DNA of 64,000 nucleotides from Planctomycetota bacterium (GCA_016745075.1 JADGDD010000001.1:187125-251124), one strand, 5' to 3'. Positions 9,250-18,961 are shown, counted from the stretch's first letter. The notes: a model not told the origin generated them from the letters alone. A program made the numbers and translations.

Positions 9250-10094
9250 GTACAGGAATGATAGAATCTTTAAAGCAGCAATTATCTGATGCAGGGTTAT
9301 CACCTCGTCATGCCTTTGGGCAAAATTTTATGGTGGATGTCGATGCTGTTGAATTGCTTGCTTCTGCGGCTGAGGCAGGTGAGCGTGTTTTGGAAATTGG
9401 TCCTGGAACTGGTTTATTAACACGTGCGCTACTTGAAAAAAGAGCGCAGGTTTGTGCTGTTGAGTTAGATAAAGGTATGCATGCACTTGTTAGTAAAACC
9501 TATGCCTGTGATGAACTTACGGTAATTCATGGTGATGCACTTGTTTCTAAGACTGTTTTTCATGAAGGCATTGTTGCATTTACCGCAGAACAGCCGTGGT
9601 CGTTAATTGCTAACCTTCCATATAGTGTGTCCATTCCCATTATTTTGAACGCAACCCAGTTGCCGAATCCACCGCGTTGTATTCAAGTAACCATACAAAA
9701 AGAAGCGGCAGAGCGTTTGTGTGCAGAAGCAGACAGTCCGTTTTGGGGTGCCAGTGCAGCCGTTGCTCAAGCAGCAGGCACAGGTTCTATTCTTCGGATT
9801 CTTCGGCCATCATCTTTTTGGCCTCGTCCACGAGTAGATAGCGCTATTTTACAGTGGGTACCAGAACGCTCTCTGCCAGAAGGTTTTGCAGTGTGGTGCC
9901 GTGGTATTTTTGCTTATCGTCGTAAAGTGATAACGCGTGCTCTGCGTGACTTGCAAAAAAGCCACAATAAGAAAACCCCTTTTACCAGAGAAATGGCTTT
10001 GGATATTTGTACACAGGCGCAAGTTGATGAAACACGACGGCTTGAATCTCTGAGTGTTGATGAACTACTTGCTGTTTTTACCGCAAGTAAATAA
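9246..10094 (+). CDS. rsmA: 16S rRNA dimethyladenosine transferase RsmA (KsgA)
   Basis: RsmA uses SAM to dimethylate two adjacent adenosines in the 3' hairpin of 16S rRNA late in small-subunit assembly. Motifs are HAFGQNFMVD at 22-31, the SAM loop LEIGPGTGLLTR at 49-60, an acidic GDALV, and the catalytic ANLPYSVS at 122-129. The C-terminal helical domain follows, with the FWPRPRVDSAILQW segment typical of the family. The length of 282 residues is normal. It overlaps the preceding gene by ATGA and lies 41 bases before the preferred start of the chaperone gene. Confidence 0.95.
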   Translation: MSTGMIESLKQQLSDAGLSPRHAFGQNFMVDVDAVELLASAAEAGERVLEIGPGTGLLTRALLEKRAQVCAVELDKGMHALVSKTYACDELTVIHGDALVSKTVFHEGIVAFTAEQPWSLIANLPYSVSIPIILNATQLPNPPRCIQVTIQKEAAERLCAEADSPFWGASAAVAQAAGTGSILRILRPSSFWPRPRVDSAILQWVPERSLPEGFAVWCRGIFAYRRKVITRALRDLQKSHNKKTPFTREMALDICTQAQVDETRRLESLSVDELLAVFTASK

Positions 10095-10135
10095 CAAGAA
10101 CAGTATTCACCAGAAAAATGAAAGGTATTACTCAC

Positions 10136-11332
10136 ATGAAATACATGCAGATGTGTATCTTATTCTTAACCGTTTTATCCGTACACGCTGTAGTAGATAC
10201 TCGTGTTCCGTTAGTTACCGTAAATGGTGAAACGATTTCTTTGCGTGCGGTTGAAGATGCGGCCTTAGAAAAAGAGGGGGCAGCCTTCATTGAAGAACTG
10301 GTTCATAACCATTTACAAACGGTCGATTGGTCGCTCATAGATGATAAAGAAATTATGGTTGGCATGCCTGGATGGCAGTTACCACGTGTTTGGTTGGCTG
10401 CAAAAGTATTGCAAGAGCACGGTGGTATGGTTCGTGATGAACTGATTAAGTTAACGCTTATTCGGCAAGCGCTGAGTACTCATAAAATTGTGATAGGTGA
10501 TGAGGAAAAGAAATTTGTTGAAGATTATATGTACCGTCGCGTATTACAGGATTTAGAATCTAAAGGAATGTCTGCTGTCTCCTTTGATGTCTATATTGAA
10601 CAAAGTTTTGATATGCCTTTAGATGAGTGGCGAGCGTCTGCGGCTTATGAAATTGTGGTCGGTTCATTTCATATGATTTATGAACATTTTGATATTCCTG
10701 AACAAGAATTACGGGATTTTTACAAAACGAATTTACGGTATTATACGATAGCCGCAGGACGTGATATCTCTGTTATGAATTGGAAATACCAAAATAGCGA
10801 GAAAGCCCCAGCAGATTTTGCACGCGAACAAAAGATGGTCCGTAATGTCATGGGGTTATGGTATGCAACGGTTAAACGTGATGGGCAATCAGGTTGGAAT
10901 GGTTTATGGAAATCGTTCCGTTCTCATGAACCTTCGCTTGGTCGAAAAGGCTGGGTCGATAAACGCGGTCGCCCAGAAACGAAAGGCCAAGGCATGTTGC
11001 CAAAACCAGTGACCAAGGTGTTATTTAGCACAGAGATTGTCAGTGATTATACGGTATTATCACCGATAGAACACGATAAAGGTATGTCCTTAGTAGTTGT
11101 CCATGAAAGTCGAGAAGCAGAGACACCATCTTTTGAATCTATTCAAGAGCGTATTAAACGAGATTATCTTAATGCGGATCTTGAACATTGGAGTAAACGC
11201 CTCATTCAAGATTTAATGCGGGATGCTAATATAGAATACCTGACAGGAACAGAGAGTATGAGCACTTTGCTCGAACAGCGTATCCAAGACGGCAATGAAG
11301 CTGTGCTTGGACAAACGCCGAAAGGTGAGTAG
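10136..11332 (+). CDS. Periplasmic parvulin-like peptidyl-prolyl isomerase/chaperone
   Basis: The N-terminus MKYMQMCILFLTVLSVHAVV is a Sec signal peptide. It is followed by VNGETISLRAVEDA and a helical region, as in SurA/PrsA chaperones. Near residues 260-340 the pattern LGRKGWVDKRG ... KVLFSTEIVSDYTVLSPIEHDKGMSLVVVHE ... PSFESIQERI follows the second half of a PpiC (parvulin) domain. The expected role is folding of outer-membrane or secreted proteins. The ATG at 10136 has AAAGG ten bases upstream; an ATG at 10118 would add six residues. The isomerase core is divergent, so activity is uncertain. Confidence 0.65.
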   Translation: MKYMQMCILFLTVLSVHAVVDTRVPLVTVNGETISLRAVEDAALEKEGAAFIEELVHNHLQTVDWSLIDDKEIMVGMPGWQLPRVWLAAKVLQEHGGMVRDELIKLTLIRQALSTHKIVIGDEEKKFVEDYMYRRVLQDLESKGMSAVSFDVYIEQSFDMPLDEWRASAAYEIVVGSFHMIYEHFDIPEQELRDFYKTNLRYYTIAAGRDISVMNWKYQNSEKAPADFAREQKMVRNVMGLWYATVKRDGQSGWNGLWKSFRSHEPSLGRKGWVDKRGRPETKGQGMLPKPVTKVLFSTEIVSDYTVLSPIEHDKGMSLVVVHESREAETPSFESIQERIKRDYLNADLEHWSKRLIQDLMRDANIEYLTGTESMSTLLEQRIQDGNEAVLGQTPKGE

Positions 11333-11341
11333 GCTTCCAGA

Positions 11342-12001
11342 ATGGTACATTATTCACTCTTCTTCTCTGTTGTTGCGCTCTGTATGTTCAGTGCTTCCTG
11401 TGATGAGCGCTCGGTCCCAATGACGCGTGGCCGCGCAGTATCGAGTGCAGAAGCACGTATGCTCAAGGACGGCCTTGGTTGGGGGCCAGTTATGCGTGTT
11501 GATCCACCAAACGAGAAAACAGATGAGTTTGGTAAGCGCTGGTGGCAAATTCATTACGCACCAGGATATGGGAAAAATCAGGTTACACCAAAGAGTGAGG
11601 ACCAACAACGTATTATTCTTGTCAATGACGAGAGCGGTTGGGCGCGGCCCGTTTTTGCTCGTTATGTTGTTCGGGAATCTCTACGTTCTGGCAATGAAGA
11701 ACCCTCAGCAAATGATGGTTCTTGGATTTTGTGCCTGACTGAAATTCATTCTCAAACAGATGAAATTGATTTGGCGCAGGAAGCGCAGCGTCTCAATACG
11801 CTAGCAATACAAACAGAGATGAAGGCATTATTTTCAATTCGTGTGTTGTCTAAGGGAACCCAGCAGCTTATTTATGGTTGGCAAGAAAATCATGGTATAG
11901 CACAAGACGAATCTATTCAAAGGTGGTTAGAACAGCGAACGATCTATGGCACGGCTCAATGGATAGATTTAAGTGGTAAAAATACAGAAGGAAGAAGATA
12001 A
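11342..12001 (+). CDS. Putative lipoprotein of unknown function
   Basis: This 219-residue protein starts with a hydrophobic segment ending FSASCDE, close to a lipobox with Cys20 as the possible lipidated residue, although Ser at -3 is unusual. The rest is soluble and mixed, with no recognised domain. It begins nine bases after the chaperone-like gene and ends five bases before the next gene, so it is part of the long operon. A periplasmic function linked to the upstream PPIase-like protein is possible, but only by position. Confidence 0.55.
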   Translation: MVHYSLFFSVVALCMFSASCDERSVPMTRGRAVSSAEARMLKDGLGWGPVMRVDPPNEKTDEFGKRWWQIHYAPGYGKNQVTPKSEDQQRIILVNDESGWARPVFARYVVRESLRSGNEEPSANDGSWILCLTEIHSQTDEIDLAQEAQRLNTLAIQTEMKALFSIRVLSKGTQQLIYGWQENHGIAQDESIQRWLEQRTIYGTAQWIDLSGKNTEGRR

Positions 12002-12006
12002 ATAAT

Positions 12007-12675
12007 ATGGTTACGTCACGACAACTTATTCGCGTTCCCAACCCAAAATTAGCCGATGGCCAGCTAGGCGGTCATGTAAAGCGCGGAGTGGCTCACCCAG
12101 AAGGTGCGCGTACTGGTGCAGCTATGGCACTTATTTCGGCTTTACCGCTTGCCCCAGGATCAGATAAGATGGTCCTCACTTTTCTGGATAGATATTCACC
12201 GGTAGATAGTTTTGACTATAAGCCGAATAGCGGTGATAATGCTGTTATTATAGTACCAAAAGACGAGGTATTTCTTTCCGGCATTTTTGGTGTGTGTCCA
12301 GGTGATTGGAAAGGGGCCAAAATTGCCTTTGGTGACGAAATGGAAGAGCCTGTTGATTTAGATATAGATCCAACTGGTCTTGATCTTGATGCCTCTGACG
12401 CTTGGGTTGATATGGTTGATGGTATTGGTTGTGATTGTACCAAATTTGGTGGTTATCCAATTTGGCAAAATATTCCTGTAGATATTGATGATGTAATGGG
12501 GAAACCAATGCATTTTCATCATCGCATCTCTGCTGATATTATTGATTTTGAATTGGGTGATGGGTACGTTATTTATGTCTTTGTGAGTGAAGATGAAACT
12601 GATGGCTGTGTGCTCTGGCAACGGCTTGGTGGTGGTTCAGAGACCACGTATAATACTCACACCTCTGGCCGATAA
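12007..12675 (+). CDS. YwqG/DUF1963-like protein
   Basis: This 222-residue soluble protein lacks a signal peptide. The block CTKFGGYPIWQN followed by HHRISADIIDFELGDGYVIYVF resembles the YwqG/DUF1963 family, where a K-GGxPxWxQ strand is followed by a strand ending in an acidic-aromatic pattern. The centre has an Asp-rich stretch with many DxD-type repeats, so metal binding is conceivable. No enzymatic function is known for the family. It is sandwiched in the operon with gaps of five and three bases. Confidence 0.45.
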   Translation: MVTSRQLIRVPNPKLADGQLGGHVKRGVAHPEGARTGAAMALISALPLAPGSDKMVLTFLDRYSPVDSFDYKPNSGDNAVIIVPKDEVFLSGIFGVCPGDWKGAKIAFGDEMEEPVDLDIDPTGLDLDASDAWVDMVDGIGCDCTKFGGYPIWQNIPVDIDDVMGKPMHFHHRISADIIDFELGDGYVIYVFVSEDETDGCVLWQRLGGGSETTYNTHTSGR

Positions 12676-12678
12676 TTT

Positions 12679-13575
12679 ATGCATAGAGCAAGAGGACATG
12701 ATGTTGTAAACGGCTGTGGTCGTTTTGCACCGTCTTGTACTGGCAAGGCTCATCCAGGGACGTTGTTATCTGCTTTGTTGGCGTGGCTTGATGCACGTCA
12801 GAAGAATTTGTCTTTTTTACTTCGTTATGAAGATTTAGACCCCGACCGTTGTCGTGCTTATTTCGGTATTCATTTGTCTGAAGCCATGACATGGCTTGGT
12901 TTGGATTGGGATCAAGAAGAGAAACAAACTGATCATATTCAGCGTTATGAACAGGCTTGTGATAGCTTGGCTGATCACGGTGTTTTGTACGCATGTTCAT
13001 GTAGTCGTTCGGCAATTCGTGCGGTAGCAGAACGTACCAGTGATGGTAGTTACCGTTATCCTAGAACTTGTCGAGAGCAGCTCGTCACGAAAGCAACATG
13101 GCGTACATGTCCATGGCCTTTACGTGTGTGTATTGCAGACGATGTAGAAATGGGTGATCCCGTTGTGCGTCGTCGTGATGGCGCGTTTTCATATCAACTT
13201 GCAGTAGTAGTTGACGATGCTGAGGCGGGAGTCACTCGCATTGTTCGCGGTTCAGATATTTATCCGAGTACAACGACTCAACGAGCGTTGCAACAATTAT
13301 TAGGGTATGCACAGCCATCTTACCAACACCATTTTTTACTCTTAGAACCAGATGGTGAGAAACTAGCTAAACTACATCAGAGTATTTCATGGTCGAGTCT
13401 TTCTTCATCAATGTCTGCTGGAGAAGTGTGTGCTTTTCTTGCCAATTGTGCTGGCATTCCCGTAGAAAGTTCTACCTGTACACCCAAAGATTTACTTGAT
13501 GTGTTTTCATGGGATATGATTACGTGCACTGATCAAACGGTACTGTGGCAAGACGGAAGGTTACAGAAGATATGA
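12679..13575 (+). CDS. gluQ: Glutamyl-Q tRNA(Asp) synthetase
   Basis: This GluRS-like enzyme lacks the anticodon-binding domain and, in the known family, attaches glutamate to queuosine at position 34 of tRNA(Asp). At 298 residues it has the short length of GluQ. The class I signature appears as GRFAPSCTGKAHPG, with Cys for the usual Pro and AHPG for HxGH, followed by RYEDLDPDRC and the KMSKS-type GEKLAKLH. A zinc site is suggested by CSCSRS and, about 20 residues later, YRYPRTC. The deviations from consensus could lower activity. It overlaps the next gene by ATGA, so two tRNA-related genes are translationally coupled. Confidence 0.85.
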   Translation: MHRARGHDVVNGCGRFAPSCTGKAHPGTLLSALLAWLDARQKNLSFLLRYEDLDPDRCRAYFGIHLSEAMTWLGLDWDQEEKQTDHIQRYEQACDSLADHGVLYACSCSRSAIRAVAERTSDGSYRYPRTCREQLVTKATWRTCPWPLRVCIADDVEMGDPVVRRRDGAFSYQLAVVVDDAEAGVTRIVRGSDIYPSTTTQRALQQLLGYAQPSYQHHFLLLEPDGEKLAKLHQSISWSSLSSSMSAGEVCAFLANCAGIPVESSTCTPKDLLDVFSWDMITCTDQTVLWQDGRLQKI

Positions 13576-14438
13576 CAGCCCCTCTTTCAAAACAGAACAT
13601 GATGTGGCTGACACCACCTGCACCCGCAGCTATTGCGATAGTACGTTGCTCTGTCGGTTTATCAGTTTTGGACCGTAAACTTCCAGTTGTAGGTCGCGCA
13701 CGTTTCGCCCATCTGTGTGACGATACAGGACGTGTTATTGATGAAGTTGTCTGCGTACGAACCAACGAACAGTACATCGATATTCATTGTCATGGTGGAC
13801 CAGGGCAGCGACAAGCAGTAGCGTATGCACTCGCGTCGCATGGATATGTTGAAGAGAACGCTCGTGATGCAGAGCTTATAGATCAACACTGGAAAGCTTG
13901 TGCACAGATTGCTCATCCAGCGGCGGCAGAGTGGGTTTTGAATAAAAAGCTGCCACCTTTTGACCAGTCTCTATTATTTCGTGAACCGATTGTGTTAATT
14001 ACCGGTCCATCAAATGCAGGTAAGAGCACTTTGTTAAATGCATGGTGTGGGCATGGCCGTGCCTTGGTTTCTAATATACCAGGTACCACCAGAGATCTTA
14101 TTGCAGCTCGTGCACAAATAGACGGGTGGAATTGCCGTTTGCTCGATTCTGCGGGCTTGCGTGAAACAACAGATGAACTCGAAAGCGCTGGCCAAAAATT
14201 GGTAGCACAAGCGCGGGCTTATGCAGATATTGTTATCTCTGTTACGCCTTGTACAGAAAAAACAGAGATGATTAATGACACTGATATTGTTGTGAGCAGT
14301 AAAATAGACCAGAAGTCAGACGATGCAAAAACAATTGGTTTGCCATGGTCAGCTCCAGCATTTACCACAGCAGGAAAATCAGAAGAAATGCTCAAGGTGC
14401 TGGGAGAAGCTGTTTTGTCGGCATTAAGAATAAAATAA
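13572..14438 (+). CDS. Short MnmE/TrmE-like GTPase
   Basis: The protein resembles the tRNA-modification GTPase MnmE but has 288 residues instead of about 450. A reduced N-terminal folate-type domain is suggested by TPPAPAAIAIVRCS and IDIHCHGGPGQ. The G domain has a P-loop GPSNAGKS at 145-152, switch region NIPGTTRD at 168-175, G3 DSAGLRE at 192-198 and a weak G4 SKID at 243-246. The long helical domain is missing and the C-terminal Cys-Ile-Gly-Lys motif needed for 5-carboxymethylaminomethyl-uridine synthesis in MnmE is absent. The ATG at 13572 overlaps the gluQ stop; a GTG at 13545 is less likely. It is either a specialised paralogue or a highly reduced MnmE. Confidence 0.75.
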   Translation: MTAPLSKQNMMWLTPPAPAAIAIVRCSVGLSVLDRKLPVVGRARFAHLCDDTGRVIDEVVCVRTNEQYIDIHCHGGPGQRQAVAYALASHGYVEENARDAELIDQHWKACAQIAHPAAAEWVLNKKLPPFDQSLLFREPIVLITGPSNAGKSTLLNAWCGHGRALVSNIPGTTRDLIAARAQIDGWNCRLLDSAGLRETTDELESAGQKLVAQARAYADIVISVTPCTEKTEMINDTDIVVSSKIDQKSDDAKTIGLPWSAPAFTTAGKSEEMLKVLGEAVLSALRIK

Positions 14439-14480
14439 TAATGAAACTTTATTCTCCTCAGCGGAGGTGACGGGTACATT

Positions 14481-17192
14481 TCACCGCCGTTTTTTTCTCA
14501 ATTCATTGAGCGCTTCATGCATGCCGCCAGCTTTTTTCACGTTGGTATTCTCTGTTGATTGAGGTACGTCTGTTATCTTTTCTTCAATAATTTCAGGATT
14601 GACTTGCTTCGTTTGTTGGACTTTAAATATGTTGCTTCGTTTTTTCCACAAGGAAAGATGTAATCTGCGAACGGTAATTTCTATGAGTAATATAATGAGC
14701 GCGAGTGCGAGTAGGTATGGACCCAGATGTCGTTGAAAACCAGCAGATGGTGGGTTATCAAAAATACCAATCATATCACTTCGTAATACGCCGCCGCCAA
14801 GGGTTGCTAATTCTAAAAGAGTATCGTGGCCACTTAAATGAATCGCTGTTGGCCGATATTCCGCAGCATAAGGTATACAGAGTGCTGGTCCTGGCAGGGG
14901 GCTGTTGCCTATGGTTGCTTGGCAGATAACAATATGATCATGATCTAGGGTAAAGGAGCCAGTCCATCTATGGCTGTCACTGTGATACAGCGGATAATGA
15001 ATTGTTTGTTGGGTGGTGGTATCAATAACACTGAGTTGTGGCACAAGCCCGTCCCATTTTTCGGGCTGAGTGGGATCAAGCTCTATGCGGACAGCACAAT
15101 AATTGTCTTGGCGATCAATAACAAGATGGCCAGGAGCGGTATCATCTTTACCTGCGCACCAGCGAGTGAGACTGGCGGTTAACGGTGCGTAACCATCCCA
15201 ATTGAGTAATGTTTGTGACTGTGCGTCATCCCAAGCTGTTGCCAGAATAGCGGAACGACCATTGCCACTATGAATGGTGCAGGCAGCAGGGGCAGCAGGA
15301 TCACCCATGACCGTTGCTAGGGTATGCGCTTGTGGTTTGGGGTAGGTAACATTGTAACCAGGGAAATGTGGCCATTGTTTTAATTCTGCCTGTTGGCCGA
15401 GAATCAATTGCTGTAGCTGTTCTACACGTACTGGTGTATGCTCATCAACCCATGCTGTTCGAGCTATAAGTACCGTTTCTTGGGCAAACAGGCGAGGCAG
15501 GTCTTCAGCCTGTTCGGTAAAGTGAATGCGTCCTCCGCCATGCAAAGCAATATCTTTTAATAGAGCAGCATCAACATCTTGTTCACTGCCAAGGCCAATA
15601 ACAGAAACGGTAATACCTGCTTGTTGAAAATCGGCAAGTAATTGTTTGTAATTACCTGGCTCTTCTGAATCAGCAGCGTCTGAAAATAAGACCAAATGAC
15701 GAGAGCCACTATCGGATCGTAATAATTCTTCACCAGCGGCAGCAAGGGCTTCATACACAAAAATACCGCCACCCATAGATTCTATACCCATGATGTGATT
15801 GATAATATGATGTGGATTCTCTACAGCGGTCAGGGGAATAATAACATGAGCTTGGCTATCGACTGCGTGGACTGCAATTTGGTCACGCGGTCCAAGTAAT
15901 TCTACGGCTGCGGCTGCGCCTTCATCAGCAAGGTGCATTTTTGTTCGGCCGCTTGCTGTAGATGCGGACATAGAGCCTGAACGGTCTAAGGTAATGGCTA
16001 AGGCTACGCTGAGTTTTCTATGCTCGTCACGTAATTCCATAGTGACTGGCAAGACTTCCTCTAAAGGACTTTTATGATACCCACCAGCACCAAAACTCCG
16101 GCGACCACCACACATAATTAAGCCACCACCAAGGTCATGCACCCATGTTTGAATGGCGAGCATGCTGCTTCGTCCAAGGGCTTGTGCAGGAACTTGGTCC
16201 AAAATAAGCACACTACAGGCACTTAACTGTTCTAGGGCAATAGGGCCTTCTGGAATAGACATAACCCGCATGCCAGCAGCTTCTAATACACGATGTATGG
16301 CACCGGCTGTTCCATCGGTACTCATAATGCACACTTGTTCACCGCCAATAATACGAGTAACCGCCCGCGCGGTATTATTACCAATACGTCGATCATTTGT
16401 GTGATCAAGGTGGATACTATACTCTGCTAGGCCAGCTTCTATTGGTCTATCTGCAAAAGAAACAGTGAACGGTGTGTCTGGGCTCAGGATCAATGTACCT
16501 TTACTTAATAAGGTTTGTCCGCGGGTAATGGTGTAGCTGCGTTCTTCATGACGATCACTGATAAATTGTACCGCCCCGAGGAAGCTTTCACCAAGGCGAA
16601 TCATGCTTGGCATTTCTACCTGTAATATAGCCGCGTCTGACTGTGGTGGCCGATGAACATCTATCACATCAAGTATGGCTTGGTGTTGTCGTAAAGAGGC
16701 GACTGTAAACTGTGGATTTCGGCCTGTGTATTCACCATCACTATGTAGAATAACGCGTCCGCTACGGCCTGGAGCCAGCAAGCTACTGGCATAGGCTAGG
16801 CCCTCATGTAGTGAGCTGGCTTGGTCAGCAATAATGCTATTCGATAATTGTGGCATACCGCTGTGTTGTGGTGCTTGTAGAATATCTGCGCCATCGGCAA
16901 CAGTAATAACGCCGAGTTGGTCTCCAGGAGCACGTTGTTCGGCGGCGAGACGAATGAGCTCGTCTTGTTGTGCACGTTCTGGCCCCATTGAAAGTGAGCG
17001 ATCTAATACAAGAATAACATCACTGCCTCCTGTTCCCCAGGTAGCGAGTGGAATCATTGCGGCACTGACACAGAGGGCAATTAAAAGCAGGCGAATAATT
17101 CGACCATTATTGTGTCTGCCCCATAACCACCATGCCAGTAATAAAGGAGCGGCAAGTACGCCAGCCCACGGTAATAAAAAAGTGAGTGTCAT
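14481..17192 (-). CDS. Membrane protein with two von Willebrand A domains and an amidotransferase-like middle
   Basis: This 903-residue protein has two N-terminal membrane helices (residues 5-25 and 33-52), a first vWA domain with an intact metal site DRSLS at 64-68, and a strand-rich region. Residues about 285-380 look like a class I glutamine-amidotransferase fold (VCIMSTDG ... LGGGLIMCGGRRSFGAGGY) without an obvious catalytic triad. A second vWA has DRSGS at 403-407, and a C-terminal helix spans 824-841 before a basic tail. Such proteins occur in planctomycete MoxR/DUF58 operons, with unknown roles that may be envelope-related. Its ATG overlaps the upstream BatA-type gene by four bases, and it is the last gene of the operon. 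Confidence 0.88.
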   Translation of the reverse strand: MTLTFLLPWAGVLAAPLLLAWWLWGRHNNGRIIRLLLIALCVSAAMIPLATWGTGGSDVILVLDRSLSMGPERAQQDELIRLAAEQRAPGDQLGVITVADGADILQAPQHSGMPQLSNSIIADQASSLHEGLAYASSLLAPGRSGRVILHSDGEYTGRNPQFTVASLRQHQAILDVIDVHRPPQSDAAILQVEMPSMIRLGESFLGAVQFISDRHEERSYTITRGQTLLSKGTLILSPDTPFTVSFADRPIEAGLAEYSIHLDHTNDRRIGNNTARAVTRIIGGEQVCIMSTDGTAGAIHRVLEAAGMRVMSIPEGPIALEQLSACSVLILDQVPAQALGRSSMLAIQTWVHDLGGGLIMCGGRRSFGAGGYHKSPLEEVLPVTMELRDEHRKLSVALAITLDRSGSMSASTASGRTKMHLADEGAAAAVELLGPRDQIAVHAVDSQAHVIIPLTAVENPHHIINHIMGIESMGGGIFVYEALAAAGEELLRSDSGSRHLVLFSDAADSEEPGNYKQLLADFQQAGITVSVIGLGSEQDVDAALLKDIALHGGGRIHFTEQAEDLPRLFAQETVLIARTAWVDEHTPVRVEQLQQLILGQQAELKQWPHFPGYNVTYPKPQAHTLATVMGDPAAPAACTIHSGNGRSAILATAWDDAQSQTLLNWDGYAPLTASLTRWCAGKDDTAPGHLVIDRQDNYCAVRIELDPTQPEKWDGLVPQLSVIDTTTQQTIHYPLYHSDSHRWTGSFTLDHDHIVICQATIGNSPLPGPALCIPYAAEYRPTAIHLSGHDTLLELATLGGGVLRSDMIGIFDNPPSAGFQRHLGPYLLALALIILLIEITVRRLHLSLWKKRSNIFKVQQTKQVNPEIIEEKITDVPQSTENTNVKKAGGMHEALNELRKKRR

Positions 17193-18961
17193 GAGCGCTG
17201 CTCCCGGCTATAGGCACCCCAAGCGGCAGCCGCACAAACAGCGGCCAGCAAGCAAGGAAGCAGATGTTCAAGTGGAGATCGATGGCGTTCAACAGTGCTG
17301 ACTGCTTGCATAGCAGAAAGGTCATCTTTTGTAATGCAGTTACTAACATCACTTAAACGTGGGTCTAAGTGGTGTGTTGTAAATGAACGCCAGGCTTGTC
17401 CTTCTATTTCAATGTTCCACAGGCCTGATTGTTCAAGGCCATCTATATGAATTTCACCAAGCGCATTAGCACGGAATTGGCTGCGTGATCCGTCTGGGGC
17501 AATTAAGGTAATGTCTTGTTCCCCGTAGGGAAGATGTGTAAAGAGTTCTTCTCCACAGGGGAGGGTGTGTGTATGCAGTCCGGCAAGTGTTGCACGGCGA
17601 GCAGAGACGATGTTTGAACAGAGTGATGGCCAAGCAGGATGACTGCTGAGGGTACTGCGTTTTAAGTCGCAATACAGTTCAAACTGTCCTTTATTTTGAC
17701 GAGATGAAACATCACGCAATAAAGTACTATTTCCAGAAATAATAATACTGTTGGCATTCACCCCTTGTTGTCCGCCTGCCCATAAGACTCCGGTACAGTC
17801 AATATCTCGAACGAGTGGGTGTCCATGCCGTTGTAAAAAGGGGCCAATGCATGCATCAGCAGAGCCACTTTGTAGACGTAGGTTCCAGGTGCCTTCATTT
17901 ATTGGGGCATCACCAATAAAAATATCTGCGGCCTGGGTATCTTCTGTTACTGAATCAAGTAGGAGTACATCATCTTGGCAGGCAAACCCTTGTTCAACCG
18001 CTTGTAGAGTACGAAGTGTTGGGTCTATCGCAATACGTATGGTACGTGCTTCTGGTCGCAAAGCGGAAACGCTATCATCATAAGTGAGTGGGTCAGGACC
18101 ATCTAGGCGGCAATGAATTTCTGCGCAGTCTTTAGGAATGGCATCAAGTGGTATCTGGAAAGAGCATCGGCTGTGTGTTGGAAAAAATACGGGCATACGT
18201 GCAATAATTTGCCCATTTTTCTTTTGAATCAGTAGTGTACGTTTGCGTTCATCGCTGCTATTTATTCCATGGAGATAAATAGCGCTGTTCGAGTGTGGCC
18301 ATGAGATATGGGTGAGGCCAGTGTGAACGGTAGGTTCGCCACGATAGAGTGCAGAGAAATGATCTGGTTTATTGCGGTCAATTCTATCTGTGCAAACAAG
18401 ATACTCGTTCTGTTTATTTTCTCGGACAAGTTTATGGGCAAGATCATAAGCTGAAGATAACTCATGCCATGCCTGATTACAGCGCCATGTGGAGAGGTGG
18501 GCTAAAGCTTTTGCCGCGGGTTCAGCCGTGTTGTTGAGCAAACGTGCTTGTTTGCCGCTACTGATCAGAGTAAGTCTATCGTGTTCTGTTAATCCAGCAC
18601 AATATTGGTGGAGTGCGTTTATAATTTGTTCACGACTACTGGTTCCATCTTGGTGTTCTGCCTGCATGCTGACCCGACTATCAAGTACTATAAGAATATG
18701 TCGTGCCTGTTGTGTTTGACTGAGGTGGGGGTCAGACAAATACCAAGCAATTGCACAGAGTGCAAGAATTTCAGCAAATAAACTTGTGCTTTTGCGCAGC
18801 TTCTCTCGTCGTGTTCCTGAATGTTTTGTGATATCCGGAATATCCCATAAAAATAAAGTACTTACTGGAAGAGGTGCAAACCGTCTACGGAATAAATGAA
18901 TAAAAATAACCAGAGGAATACCTAACAAGGCCAATAATCCCCACGGATTGCCAAGTATCAT
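17189..18961 (-). CDS. BatA/vWA membrane protein
   Basis: The N-terminus MILGNPWGLLALLGIPLVIF followed by HLFRRRFAPLPVSTLFLW is the BatA N-terminal membrane domain. A second helix at about 63-80 precedes a vWA-like domain starting ILIVLDSRVSM, whose metal site is degenerate (DxRxS in place of DxSxS). Later comes a second alpha/beta region with RIAIDPTLRTLQAVEQGF. A C-terminal helix spans about residues 565-583. The start ATG has AAGGTG seven bases upstream. The partner vWA protein downstream has intact metal sites, so the two may form a scaffold pair as BatA/BatB do. Confidence 0.85.
   Translation of the reverse strand: MILGNPWGLLALLGIPLVIFIHLFRRRFAPLPVSTLFLWDIPDITKHSGTRREKLRKSTSLFAEILALCAIAWYLSDPHLSQTQQARHILIVLDSRVSMQAEHQDGTSSREQIINALHQYCAGLTEHDRLTLISSGKQARLLNNTAEPAAKALAHLSTWRCNQAWHELSSAYDLAHKLVRENKQNEYLVCTDRIDRNKPDHFSALYRGEPTVHTGLTHISWPHSNSAIYLHGINSSDERKRTLLIQKKNGQIIARMPVFFPTHSRCSFQIPLDAIPKDCAEIHCRLDGPDPLTYDDSVSALRPEARTIRIAIDPTLRTLQAVEQGFACQDDVLLLDSVTEDTQAADIFIGDAPINEGTWNLRLQSGSADACIGPFLQRHGHPLVRDIDCTGVLWAGGQQGVNANSIIISGNSTLLRDVSSRQNKGQFELYCDLKRSTLSSHPAWPSLCSNIVSARRATLAGLHTHTLPCGEELFTHLPYGEQDITLIAPDGSRSQFRANALGEIHIDGLEQSGLWNIEIEGQAWRSFTTHHLDPRLSDVSNCITKDDLSAMQAVSTVERHRSPLEHLLPCLLAAVCAAAAWGAYSREQRS

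Noticed and set aside
16834..17301. Plus-strand frame of 155 codons
   Set aside because: It runs antisense across the overlap of the two vWA genes, which have clear motifs.
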